A stretch of 6,721 nt of DNA from Psychroflexus sp. GTDB taxonomy: Bacteria; Bacteroidota; Bacteroidia; Flavobacteriales; Flavobacteriaceae. The stretch covers positions 1 to 6,721 of the forward strand of contig PXBV01000027.1 of NCBI GenBank assembly GCA_003565575.1, in the 5' to 3' direction. The notes under the pieces are model-generated. The model was not told the origin of the DNA. It did not search any database and was given only the letters and a program-made list of their open reading frames with translations. Position 1 is the first letter of the stretch, and each line of letters opens with the position of its first letter. This document shows positions 1 through 5,180 of this stretch, piece by piece. Made by a program: the position numbers and the translations under genes.

Positions 1-2
1 AA

Positions 3-140
3 ATAGCTGAAGATTTGATAGGAACAACAATAGATTATTATAATGGTTTGGAATATTATATAATTTCTGCAGATATAGAAGGAAAGTATATTTGGATAGA
101 GGCTGAAAGTGGAATTAAACAGTCAAATCAAAACGATTAG
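3..140 (+). CDS. C-terminal part of an unknown protein (5' end outside window)
   Basis: An open frame enters from the left edge and stops at TAG 138-140, giving the last 45 residues (IAEDLIGTTIDYYNGLEYYI and onward, ending SNQND). The residue mix is that of a normal soluble protein, with alternating hydrophobic and acidic or aromatic residues as in beta strands (for example YYIISADIEGKYIWIEAES), and there is no membrane segment. No start codon or RBS need lie in the window because the gene begins upstream. The next gene starts 32 bp downstream with its own RBS, so the two are probably co-transcribed. I do not recognise the family. Confidence rests on the open frame running from the edge, tight spacing and same-strand context. 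Confidence 0.65.
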   Translation: MAEDLIGTTIDYYNGLEYYIISADIEGKYIWIEAESGIKQSNQND

Positions 141-172
141 ATAAAGGGAAATAATAAATAAGGAGAAAAAAA

Positions 173-529
173 ATGTATATTATAATTGCGGTGTTGATGT
201 TGTTAGATTATATTTTCACATATATTGGAATTCATAATGGGTGGGCATATGAATATAATCCTTTTATGGTTGGTTTTATGGAGATGCCGTTTATTGTAGG
301 GTTTACTATAAGGCTTGTAATTGTTGGATTGTTGTTGTTTTATATTTATATGTTGGGCAAAAAAATACCTTATCTATATCAAACACATACTAAACAAAAA
401 TATAAATTATATTTTAGCCCAAAGATTAATACTAAAAAAGTTTTATATGTTGTGTTAGGAATACAAATTACAATTATGTTTATCCATGTAATATGGATTT
501 CACATGTAGTGCGGTTTTTGATGGGTTAA
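173..529 (+). CDS. Small three-helix membrane protein, DUF5658-like
   Basis: The protein has 118 residues and three hydrophobic segments at about residues 2-20, 37-62 and 89-113, so it should be an integral membrane protein with a basic loop (KKIPYLYQTHTKQKYK) between helices 2 and 3. The first helix and following turn read LDYIFTYIG...EYNPFM (D12, N29, P30). This resembles the D-x(3)-T-x-I-G...E-x-N-P-h-M pattern I associate with DUF5658-type proteins, whose function is unknown. The ATG at 173 follows AAGGAG at 160-165 with 7-nt spacing. No promoter is seen directly upstream, so it is probably read from outside the window with the preceding gene. Family assignment is from memory of the motif; membrane location is the safer claim. 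Confidence 0.85.
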   Translation: MYIIIAVLMLLDYIFTYIGIHNGWAYEYNPFMVGFMEMPFIVGFTIRLVIVGLLLFYIYMLGKKIPYLYQTHTKQKYKLYFSPKINTKKVLYVVLGIQITIMFIHVIWISHVVRFLMG

Positions 530-554
530 TTGACAAATAAAACAGGCATTTTAT

Positions 555-559
555 GGAGG
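555..559 (+). promoter_or_regulatory. Ribosome binding site that decides the start of the 60-aa gene
   Basis: GGAGG lies 4 nt before GTG 564 but 7 nt before ATG 567. The spacing and the better codon favour ATG 567 over the longer frame beginning at GTG 564. Confidence 0.65.
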
Positions 560-566
560 GACAGTG

Positions 567-749
567 ATGGGTTGGTTAGAAGAACAAATATTAAAAATAT
601 GTTATAACAATAATATATCCATCGAAGATTGGGAAAAACATAAGCGTCTTATATTTGACGAATTGTGCAAGGTGTCGGATGTAGAAATACAAAAAAGAAA
701 TCAATATATCATGGATAATATGATTGACGTAAAGCAAATTAAAGATTAA
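567..749 (+). CDS. Small hypothetical protein (60 aa)
   Basis: A 60-residue, probably all-helical soluble protein (MGWLEEQILKICYN...DVKQIKD), rich in charged residues and without membrane segments or metal motifs. I chose ATG 567 rather than the in-frame GTG at 564 because GGAGG at 555-559 sits 7 nt upstream, a normal spacing, whereas the GTG would be only 4 nt away. It is the last gene before a clear intrinsic terminator (759-794), so it probably closes the transcript that includes the membrane protein at 173. I do not recognise a family and see no basis for a function. Confidence 0.75.
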   Translation: MGWLEEQILKICYNNNISIEDWEKHKRLIFDELCKVSDVEIQKRNQYIMDNMIDVKQIKD

Positions 750-758
750 GAGTTTATA

Positions 759-794
759 AAAGAGTGGCGAAAATTGCCGCTCTTTTTGTTTTTT
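759..794 (+). terminator. Rho-independent terminator
   Basis: A 10-bp stem AAAGAGTGGC (759-768) / GCCGCTCTTT (776-785), with one G-U pair and a 7-nt loop, runs into a T-rich tract up to 794. It lies 9 bp after a stop codon and 2 bp before the next -35 box, separating the first transcript from unit 1. Confidence 0.9.
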
Positions 795-796
795 GA

Positions 797-849
797 TTGA
801 CTTTTGAATGAAATTGTGGTATAATTAGTTATAAGAAAAAATAAAAAAA
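797..849 (+). promoter_or_regulatory. Sigma-A type promoter P1 with shared leader element
   Basis: TTGACT at 797-802, a 17-bp spacer, and TATAAT at 820-825 preceded by TGG (extended -10). Immediately downstream is TAGTTATAAGAAAAAATAAA, found almost unchanged after four other promoters in the window. Transcription should start near 832. It drives the four-gene unit 868-1968. Confidence 0.92.
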
Positions 850-867
850 GTTAAAGGAGGACTAAAA

Positions 868-1026
868 ATGGAACAAAGAAAATGTGAAGATTGTAGGAAC
901 AAAAAGATTTGTATGTATCAAGAAGATTTTAAAGCTCTAATATCAGAATTGAAAACAAATGATATAAATCATATTTTCACAATTCACTGTAAATATTTTG
1001 GTACAGAAATTAATCAATTCAGATAG
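868..1026 (+). CDS. Small Cys4 (probable zinc-binding) protein, 52 aa
   Basis: This short gene starts at ATG 868, 7 nt after a full AAAGGAGG (853-860), and is the first gene of unit 1. The 52-residue product has four cysteines, C6, C9, C15 and C41, in a C-x2-C-x5-C-x25-C layout (KCEDCRNKKIC...HCKYF). A stretch that should be helical (residues about 18-32) sits between the third and fourth. This spacing fits a single treble-clef-like zinc site. Similar tiny C-x2-C...C-KYF proteins are, to my recollection, common as hypothetical proteins in Bacillota phage accessory regions, with no known role. The zinc binding is inferred from cysteine spacing only. Start and reading frame are well supported by the RBS and the promoter directly upstream. 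Confidence 0.82.
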   Translation: MEQRKCEDCRNKKICMYQEDFKALISELKTNDINHIFTIHCKYFGTEINQFR

Positions 1027-1110
1027 TTATCAACAATGTTTAAAAAATATTCACAATCAAATTCAAAAAGGAGCTTCTCAAGGAAGTAAAAAAAAAGGAG
1101 TTGGCGAAAA

Positions 1111-1548
1111 ATGGAAGAAAAAAAATTAGTTGCTGAATTACATGCATATCTTCAATCTCAAGGGATAGTCAATGAAGAAGTAAATCTTATTTTCACCTAT
1201 GGATTGCAAAGTTGTTTTGCAGCAGAAGGATTTATTGATAAGCCAACCATTTTCCTCAACCAAAGAGAAGTGAAACAATATAATGAAGCCCTCATTAATG
1301 TTTACCTACATGAGGCAGGTCATGCTATTCACTTTTTTGATTTTAGAGTTGATTGGGATGTTCAGATAGAAGAACATGAGGAAAAAGCTATAGGCTTAGG
1401 AATGAAATACAATGAAATAACACCAGAATATGTAGCAGAATATAAACAACTACCACTTGAAATTACTGCTGATATTTTGGCAGAAGAACTCTTTCGCCAA
1501 CTCAAACAAACTACAAATTTTTTGGATGGGGTTGATGAATATGCTTAG
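1111..1548 (+). CDS. Zinc metallopeptidase-like protein with HEAGH motif
   Basis: A 145-residue soluble protein with a zincin active-site helix, VYLHEAGHAIHF (HEAGH at residues 67-71). It has a downstream L-E117-I-T-A-D-x2-A helix, which is where minimal ImmA/IrrE- or SprT-like peptidases place the third, glutamate ligand (E-x2-A-D/N-x2-A). H67, H71 and E117 are therefore the likely zinc ligands and E68 the catalytic base. The protein is about the size of a bare peptidase core, with no helix-turn-helix and no repressor gene beside it, so a prophage-induction role like ImmA is not supported. The RBS is AAAAGGAG ending at 1100, with 10-nt spacing. The next gene overlaps its 3' end by 14 bp, suggesting translational coupling. 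The target is unknown. Confidence 0.85.
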   Translation: MEEKKLVAELHAYLQSQGIVNEEVNLIFTYGLQSCFAAEGFIDKPTIFLNQREVKQYNEALINVYLHEAGHAIHFFDFRVDWDVQIEEHEEKAIGLGMKYNEITPEYVAEYKQLPLEITADILAEELFRQLKQTTNFLDGVDEYA

Positions 1549-1732
1549 AAGGTGGTTGGAAATAGAAGAACTGGGATTATTAAGAAAAAACAAAATCCCA
1601 TATAAGATTTTAAAATATAATAAAGGATTATTATTCATAGAATTCATATTTAGAGAGGATTGGGAGCAAGCAAAACAAATTTTAAATGAGGAGTTGAGCC
1701 AATGTTTACAACACCAGAAAAAACTAAGCTGA
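1535..1732 (+). CDS. Small hypothetical protein overlapping both neighbours (65 aa)
   Basis: This 65-residue frame (MNMLRRWLEIEELGLLRKNK...EDWEQAKQILNEEL...) begins inside the end of the metallopeptidase gene and ends inside the next gene, with overlaps of 14 bp and 31 bp. I place the start at ATG 1535, 6 nt after a G-rich GGATGGGG stretch (1521-1528) that can serve as a weak SD; ATG 1541 is the alternative. Starts further upstream at 1457 or 1526 would overlap the peptidase more and lack an SD. The peptide looks like a real small alpha/beta protein: a basic amphipathic start, a hydrophobic strand GLLFIEFIF at about 31-39, and an acidic helix. Family not recognised. Its coding status is likely, but less certain than its neighbours because of the double overlap. 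Confidence 0.6.
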   Translation: MNMLRRWLEIEELGLLRKNKIPYKILKYNKGLLFIEFIFREDWEQAKQILNEELSQCLQHQKKLS

Positions 1733-1968
1733 ACCAAATAACAAATCAAGTTTTTAATCAAACAGCCTACATTGCCACTGGTAAAGGAGAGTGGTATGTA
1801 GAGAAAGTAAATGGTGATTTTGTACTTTGGCATAAGAATAAATGGATGGTAAGGCGGAAAAATAGTTTTCAAAAACAAAAAGGCTATCATTCTCATGGAG
1901 TTTACAAAACTATTGAAAGTATATTAGATTATATAATTAAGCATGATAAACTTGTTAGATTTAAATAA
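1702..1968 (+). CDS. Hypothetical protein (88 aa)
   Basis: An 88-residue basic protein that starts at ATG 1702, 8 nt after GAGGAG at 1688-1693. The SD lies inside the preceding gene and the two frames overlap by 31 bp. The middle has strands rich in aromatic residues (AYIATGKGEWYVEKVNGDFVLWHKNKWMV) and the last third a helix (YKTIESILDYIIKHDKL). This suggests a small beta-sheet protein with a C-terminal helix. H64 and H66 are not part of a recognisable metal motif. It is the last gene of unit 1 and is followed within 2 bp by a strong terminator. I do not recognise a family. Confidence 0.78.
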   Translation: MFTTPEKTKLNQITNQVFNQTAYIATGKGEWYVEKVNGDFVLWHKNKWMVRRKNSFQKQKGYHSHGVYKTIESILDYIIKHDKLVRFK

Positions 1969-1970
1969 AA

Positions 1971-2006
1971 AAAAGTGGCGGTAATTTCCGTCACTTTTTA
2001 TTTTTT
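1971..2006 (+). terminator. Rho-independent terminator
   Basis: An 11-bp stem AAAAGTGGCGG (1971-1981) / CCGTCACTTTT (1988-1998), one G-U pair, loop TAATTT, then a T-rich run to 2006. It starts right after the TAA of the preceding gene and ends 2 bp before the next -35 box. Confidence 0.9.
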
Positions 2007-2008
2007 CA

Positions 2009-2058
2009 TTGACTTTTCCTATAATTTGTGGTATAATTAGTTATAAGAAAAAATAAAA
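2009..2058 (+). promoter_or_regulatory. Sigma-A type promoter P2 with shared leader element
   Basis: TTGACT 2009-2014, 17-bp spacer, TGG-TATAAT with the -10 at 2032-2037, followed by the shared TAGTTATAAGAAAAAATAAAA leader, which runs directly into the SD of the next gene. Predicted start of transcription is near 2044, giving a leader of about 27 nt. Confidence 0.92.
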
Positions 2059-2070
2059 GGAGATGAAACA

Positions 2071-3384
2071 ATGAAAATTTCAGAAGCAATTAATAAAGAA
2101 CAGCTTGCTTATGATATTGCAGAAACCTGGGGTGAGTATGGAGCAATAAAACCTATAGAATCAGTGGTATTTGATATGTTAGAAAAATGGGAGGAAAACA
2201 AACAAGGATTATTTGAAAAATTTGGAAACAAACTCACAATAGAAACTTCCTTCCAACCTTCATCACAATTAAACTTAGAAGAAAAGCAGATTCAATTAAC
2301 CTCTATGTTACGAGAAAAAGCTAATAAAATACAATCCACTAATTATCATAAAAACATAATGTATAAAATAATGGCAAATATGATAAATGATGATGGTCTG
2401 CTTGAAAATATGATAAATAATAGAGCTTTAAATTTAAAATCTCATTCTGGAATTTTCGATTTTTATAGAATTTTAAATTTAATAATGGGAGATACTGATT
2501 TACGAAAAGAACAAGAAAGAGTATTGAAATTATTCAACAAAAAAACAAAATGTACTATTGTTTGTTTACCAGAAATTATAGAAGAATTAATTGAAGAAAA
2601 TATTTTTTACTCAGCTTCTCCTAAACTAACAAAACAAATAGTAAATGCAGCAACAATACTTGAATATAAAGAAAAAAACATACATGATTTTATATCAATA
2701 CTATCTGAAATTCAAGCATCAAAAACAAAAGAAAATACAGGAGAAGAAAAACTAATATTATCCATCCATCCAATGGATTACATCACTATGTCAATCAATG
2801 ATAGTAATTGGAGTAGTTGTGTTCATCCTGATGATGGTAACTCTGGGACGAATTTTAGTGCTATGGTAGATTCTTCAACTTTCGTGGCTTATGTACCAAG
2901 AAGAAGATCAAAAATTGTTTTACATCATAAGCAACCCGATGTAGTTTGGAATGATAAGAAATGGCGAGTATTATGCCATTTTGACGAAAAATTAAAAAAT
3001 GTAGCAATGAATCAACAATACCCACATGATAATGAAACAATTTTTGCAAATTTAAGAAGGTTGATGCGGAAACAATGGGGTTTAGAGTATAGCATTGCTC
3101 CAGATTTTATTCATCATGGTGCAACTAATATTACAACAATAGCAGACTCAATGTATTTTGATGGAGTTGATGCATATTTCGTGGAGTCGCAAGAAGTATT
3201 TCCAATATATCTAAATATAGGTGAGGATATTAGATGTTTAGAATGTGGGGGGTTACTTGATATACAGGATATTAATATTAGAAATGATGGGTTTTGTGCT
3301 TATTGTGCTGATAGAGAAGATGAATTAGAACGCGAAAAGATTTGTTGTGGTGAGTGTGAAATATGTAAGGATCAGTGCGGTTAA
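2071..3384 (+). CDS. Large phage-type protein of unknown function with C-terminal cysteine pairs
   Basis: At 437 residues this is the longest gene here. Residues 1-225 are mainly helical and lysine/glutamate-rich. A compact central region follows: HPMDYITMSINDSNWSSC (233-250), DSSTFVAYV (267-275), WNDKKWR (293-299) and QYPHDN (316-321). This order (W-S-S-C, then a short segment ending in AYV, then W-x2-KKWR, then YP) recalls a family of hypothetical proteins I have seen in Bacillota phages; I cannot name it or its activity. The C-terminus carries C389/C392 and C409/C412, spaced as in a zinc ribbon, then a second cluster (C425, C426, C429, C432, C436). The start ATG follows AAAAGGAG (2056-2063) by 7 nt. 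It heads unit 2, and its stop codon lies inside a hairpin. A nucleic-acid role is a guess from the cysteine pairs. Confidence 0.88.
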   Translation: MKISEAINKEQLAYDIAETWGEYGAIKPIESVVFDMLEKWEENKQGLFEKFGNKLTIETSFQPSSQLNLEEKQIQLTSMLREKANKIQSTNYHKNIMYKIMANMINDDGLLENMINNRALNLKSHSGIFDFYRILNLIMGDTDLRKEQERVLKLFNKKTKCTIVCLPEIIEELIEENIFYSASPKLTKQIVNAATILEYKEKNIHDFISILSEIQASKTKENTGEEKLILSIHPMDYITMSINDSNWSSCVHPDDGNSGTNFSAMVDSSTFVAYVPRRRSKIVLHHKQPDVVWNDKKWRVLCHFDEKLKNVAMNQQYPHDNETIFANLRRLMRKQWGLEYSIAPDFIHHGATNITTIADSMYFDGVDAYFVESQEVFPIYLNIGEDIRCLECGGLLDIQDINIRNDGFCAYCADREDELEREKICCGECEICKDQCG

Positions 3385-3400
3385 AAGCCGCACTCAATTT
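3374..3400 (+). terminator. Hairpin overlapping the stop codon, possible weak terminator
   Basis: AGTGCGGTT (3374-3382) pairs with AGCCGCACT (3386-3394), 9 bp with one G-U pair and an AAA loop; the TAA stop at 3382-3384 lies in the stem and loop. The following sequence, CAATTTTACTTT, has only a short T-run. It may partly terminate, or trim and stabilise the 3' end, before the membrane-protein gene at 3427, which has no promoter of its own. Confidence 0.6.
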
Positions 3401-3426
3401 TACTTTCATAAAAGGAGGAATTAAAT

Positions 3427-3624
3427 ATGAAAAATAATAATCAAAATGTAGGTGGCGGAATTGGATTTTTTAGTCTTTTGACAATCGTTCTGGTCATGCT
3501 GAAACTTACAGGGTATATTAATTGGAGTTGGATATGGGTGTTAAGCCCTATATGGTTTCCAATAACTTCTGTTTTAGTTATATTCGGGATTTTGTTTTTT
3601 ATTCTAAGCCAAAGTCCAAAATAA
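3427..3624 (+). CDS. Small two-helix membrane protein
   Basis: A 65-residue protein with a polar, Asn/Gly-rich start (MKNNNQNVGGG) and two hydrophobic segments at about residues 12-30 and 41-61, separated by a tryptophan-rich turn (INWSWIWVLSP). The GFFSLLTIVLVMLKLTG-x-INWSW pattern strongly resembles small proteins of Bacillota and their phages that databases often label transmembrane Fragile-X-F (Tmemb_185A-like). That label does not imply a function. ATG 3427 follows AAAGGAGG (3411-3418) at 8 nt. It is the second gene of unit 2, beyond a hairpin that may reduce its expression. In other phages, small membrane proteins in such regions sometimes affect lysis, exclusion or the host envelope; nothing here decides between these. 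Confidence 0.82.
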   Translation: MKNNNQNVGGGIGFFSLLTIVLVMLKLTGYINWSWIWVLSPIWFPITSVLVIFGILFFILSQSPK

Positions 3625-3625
3625 T

Positions 3626-3656
3626 CACAAAAAATTCATCTTTCTTTTGTTTTTCT
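3626..3656 (+). terminator. Weak A+T-only hairpin with T-run, possible terminator
   Basis: ACAAAA (3628-3633) can pair with TTTTGT (about 3645-3650), followed by TTTTT. The stem is short and almost entirely A-T. The position, just after a stop codon and just before the next -35 box, matches the clear terminators at 759 and 1971, which is the main reason to list it. Confidence 0.35.
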
Positions 3657-3657
3657 A

Positions 3658-3706
3658 TTGACTTTTCCTCAAATCTATGGTATAATTAGTTATAAGAAAA
3701 AATAAA
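3658..3706 (+). promoter_or_regulatory. Sigma-A type promoter P3 with shared leader element
   Basis: TTGACT 3658-3663, 17-bp spacer, extended -10 TGG-TATAAT (-10 at 3681-3686), then TAGTTATAAGAAAAAATAAA running into GGAG of the next gene. Estimated transcription start near 3693, so the leader is only about 26 nt. Confidence 0.92.
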
Positions 3707-3718
3707 GGAGATGAGCAA

Positions 3719-4015
3719 ATGAAAAAATTAACCTCTAAAAAATTACGAGCTGAGCTTAGACAAACGGAATTCTACCTATCAAAAGCACTAAAATCCAATG
3801 ATGTAATTCGAGCATTTAAACTAAATGCTCGACTGATTGGACAGGCACAAGTATTACTTCATGCAAAAGGTAAATCTTATGTTTCATTTTACAATGACAC
3901 ATATGCTCTCTACCTCACCAATCAAAGGCTTGCTAAATCTGAATATTTGCCAGTAGAAAAAGCACAACATCAATTAATTGCAAACACAATTCAGGAAATT
4001 TTAGTTCAGTTATAG
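3719..4015 (+). CDS. Hypothetical helical protein (98 aa)
   Basis: A 98-residue basic protein, predicted mostly helical from its composition: MKKLTSKKLRAELRQTEFYL, then a long alanine/leucine-rich region (RAFKLNARLIGQAQVLLHA), a short tyrosine-rich strand or turn (SYVSFYNDTYALYL) and a final helix (QHQLIANTIQEILVQL). There are no cysteines, signal peptide or membrane helix. ATG 3719 is preceded by AAAGGAG (3704-3710), 8 nt away, fused to the end of the shared leader. It is the first gene of unit 3 and is followed 25 bp later by the next gene, so the two are one operon. Helix-rich basic proteins of this size in phage early regions often bind protein or nucleic acid, but no family is recognised. 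Confidence 0.8.
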   Translation: MKKLTSKKLRAELRQTEFYLSKALKSNDVIRAFKLNARLIGQAQVLLHAKGKSYVSFYNDTYALYLTNQRLAKSEYLPVEKAQHQLIANTIQEILVQL

Positions 4016-4040
4016 GCAAAAAACCAAAGGAGGCTACACA

Positions 4041-4340
4041 ATGAAAACAAAAAATATTGAAATTAAACCAATTATAGAGCTTCGAGCCCAAATAGGAGAT
4101 GAAAACTTTTATCGTAAAATTTATGAATATGAATTATTTTCTGAAGATATGATGACAGGGAGTACTTTTAAGGTTACCCTACCATATTGGTTGCAAGATG
4201 AAACTCCAGAGGTAGACGAAGTTTTAGAATATATTGGGGCGACAGAAGAAGTAGTAATTGTTCAAAAAAACACATATTTAACAACTGAGGAAGGGGAAAT
4301 AGCAGATTATGAAATTATAATTTTGGAATTTTATCCATAA
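4041..4340 (+). CDS. Hypothetical acidic protein (99 aa)
   Basis: A 99-residue strongly acidic protein. After a short start (MKTKNIEIKPIIELRAQIGD), it shows alternating strand-like segments (FYRKIYEYELFSED, STFKVTLPYWL, EEVVIVQKNTYLTTEEG, YEIIILEFYP) that suggest a small beta-sheet fold. There are no cysteines or membrane segments. ATG 4041 lies 7 nt after a perfect AAAGGAGG (4026-4033). It follows the preceding gene by 25 bp and ends 2 bp before a hairpin that closes unit 3. The high negative charge resembles, in general character only, phage proteins that mimic nucleic acid or bind basic host proteins; nothing specific supports that. Family not recognised. Confidence 0.8.
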   Translation: MKTKNIEIKPIIELRAQIGDENFYRKIYEYELFSEDMMTGSTFKVTLPYWLQDETPEVDEVLEYIGATEEVVIVQKNTYLTTEEGEIADYEIIILEFYP

Positions 4341-4342
4341 TA

Positions 4343-4366
4343 AAAGTCAAGCTTTTGCTTGACTTT
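4343..4366 (+). terminator. Hairpin whose 3' arm carries the next -35 box
   Basis: AAAGTCAAGC (4343-4352) and GCTTGACTTT (4357-4366) form a perfect 10-bp stem with a TTTT loop, right after the TAA at 4338-4340. The TTGACT of promoter P4 (4359-4364) is part of the 3' arm. The T-tract after the stem is short, so it may end transcripts inefficiently. Confidence 0.65.
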
Positions 4367-4407
4367 ACATAAGGAACATGATATAATTATGTCATAAGAA
4401 AAAATCA
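4359..4407 (+). promoter_or_regulatory. Sigma-A type promoter P4 (diverged copy)
   Basis: TTGACT 4359-4364, 17-bp spacer, TGA-TATAAT with -10 at 4382-4387. Downstream is TATGTCATAAGAAAAAATCA, a variant of the shared leader carrying one extra base and a changed centre, which forms the small palindrome TTATG-T-CATAA (4387-4397). Confidence 0.88.
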
Positions 4408-4435
4408 ATAAAAAATTTTTAAAAGGAGGGGTAAA

Positions 4436-4603
4436 ATGACTAAAACACAAACAAAACAGCAAATTGAACATTTGCGAGAGCTAATTAACCTTTGTTTAAT
4501 AAATCCTGAAAATGAGGGAGCATTAAAAACATACTACCAAGCAACTGCGGAATTAGACCGACTACTAATTAAGTTAGAAAAGGGGGATTTCGATGAGTGT
4601 TGA
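4436..4603 (+). CDS. 55-aa protein, possible Spo0E-like
   Basis: This short gene begins at ATG 4436, 6 nt after AAAAGGAGGGG-type SD (4421-4431). The 55 residues look like a two-helix hairpin: IEHLRELINLCLIN, a loop NPENEGAL, then YYQATAELDRLLIKLEK. Small Spo0E-family proteins, which remove phosphate from Spo0A~P, have the same size and plan: I-E-x-L-R in helix 1, and helix 2 carrying S-Q-E-L-D followed by L-I. Here the signature would be T37-A-E-L-D41, keeping E, L and the key aspartate but with S and Q replaced. The family call is therefore tentative; a generic helical hairpin is the alternative. It overlaps the next gene by 11 bp, so the pair is probably translationally coupled. Confidence 0.75.
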   Translation: MTKTQTKQQIEHLRELINLCLINPENEGALKTYYQATAELDRLLIKLEKGDFDEC

Positions 4604-4937
4604 TGAAAAGTATATTGAACTTAGTAAAATACATGCTGAATTAAAAGCAAAAAAATTCATTTCCATTATCAAAGGGTTACCTCAAGAACAAATGCAATGC
4701 GAAAAATTACACCAAATTAATTTTAAAAGGAATGAAGTTTTAGTTGAGCTTATTAAATTGCATATTAATAATGACCCAAATAAGAAAGTCAGAGAATTAC
4801 TACAAGTACAAAAAAGAATAAATCAATTAAAAGAAGAATTAATACATGAGGAAAAAATGAATGAAAGACAAAATATAATCCAGAGAATGGAAGGACTGGA
4901 AGAGTACATTAAAGAATTGAAAGGGGATTTAATATGA
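4593..4937 (+). CDS. Coiled-coil hypothetical protein (114 aa)
   Basis: A 114-residue, highly charged helical protein. The region from about residue 60 to the end (NDPNKKVRELLQVQKRINQL...RMEGLEEYIKELKG) has heptad-like spacing of L, I and M and should form a coiled coil or long helical bundle. The single cysteine, C36, is not part of a motif. The ATG at 4593 lies inside the 3' end of the 55-aa gene in another frame, preceded by an AAAGGGGG SD (about 4578-4585). Its TGA stop overlaps the next ATG (ATGA at 4934-4937). These overlaps make 4436-5107 a tightly coupled three-gene operon, so the three products may act together. Function unknown. Confidence 0.82.
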   Translation: MSVDEKYIELSKIHAELKAKKFISIIKGLPQEQMQCEKLHQINFKRNEVLVELIKLHINNDPNKKVRELLQVQKRINQLKEELIHEEKMNERQNIIQRMEGLEEYIKELKGDLI

Positions 4938-5107
4938 TTACCAAACATAAACAGGATTGTCAAGAGTGTAATGGAAGAAAAACTAACAAACTCACCCTTC
5001 TATATTCTGGAGAATCCCATACAGAAGGAAAATGCACAACCAAGCAAATAAAAATGTGGAGTTCAGAGTGTATTAAGTGTGGAGCAAAAGATGGTAAACA
5101 ATTTTAA
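4934..5107 (+). CDS. Small protein with two CxxC pairs, probable zinc ribbon (57 aa)
   Basis: The start ATG 4934 overlaps the previous stop as ATGA, with AAGGGGAT (4921-4928) as SD. The 57-residue product has C9-Q-E-C12 near its start and C46-I-K-C49-G near its end, with an extra C34. The second pair (S-x-E-C-I-K-C-G-A-K) is a typical zinc-ribbon knuckle, so the protein probably folds around one zinc ion. Residues between the pairs are basic and Thr/Ser-rich. Its first pair is in the CxECNG form, also seen in DnaJ-like cysteine modules, but it is too short for that domain. It is the last gene of unit 4. No convincing terminator follows before promoter P5. Function unknown; nucleic-acid or protein binding is possible. 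Confidence 0.78.
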   Translation: MITKHKQDCQECNGRKTNKLTLLYSGESHTEGKCTTKQIKMWSSECIKCGAKDGKQF

Positions 5108-5125
5108 AAAATTTTTAGACTTTGT

Positions 5126-5169
5126 TTGACTTTTATGTAAATCTATGGTATAATTAGTTATAAGAAAAA
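5126..5169 (+). promoter_or_regulatory. Sigma-A type promoter P5 with shared leader element
   Basis: TTGACT 5126-5131, 17-bp spacer, TGG-TATAAT (-10 at 5149-5154), then TAGTTATAAGAAAAA running directly into GGAG. The 44 bases are identical to promoter P6 at 5488-5531. The estimated leader is only about 20 nt, the shortest in the window. Confidence 0.92.
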
Positions 5170-5180
5170 GGAGTGATTTT

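Noticed and set aside
15..44. TTGATA - 18 bp - TATAAT promoter-like pair
   Set aside because: It lies within coding sequence in an A+T-rich region, has no extended -10 or shared leader, and can easily arise by chance.
1036..1089. 17-aa open frame between the Cys4 gene and the peptidase gene
   Set aside because: No SD precedes it, it is very short and lysine/serine-rich, and its interval is adequately explained as the leader of the next gene.
1450..1896. 148-aa reverse-strand open frame
   Set aside because: It lies opposite three forward genes with good RBSs, has no SD, and encodes the Phe/Leu/Ile-rich string expected from the complement of A-rich coding sequence.
2861..3049. 62-aa reverse-strand open frame
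   Set aside because: It lies entirely within the well-supported 437-aa gene and has no RBS or promoter.
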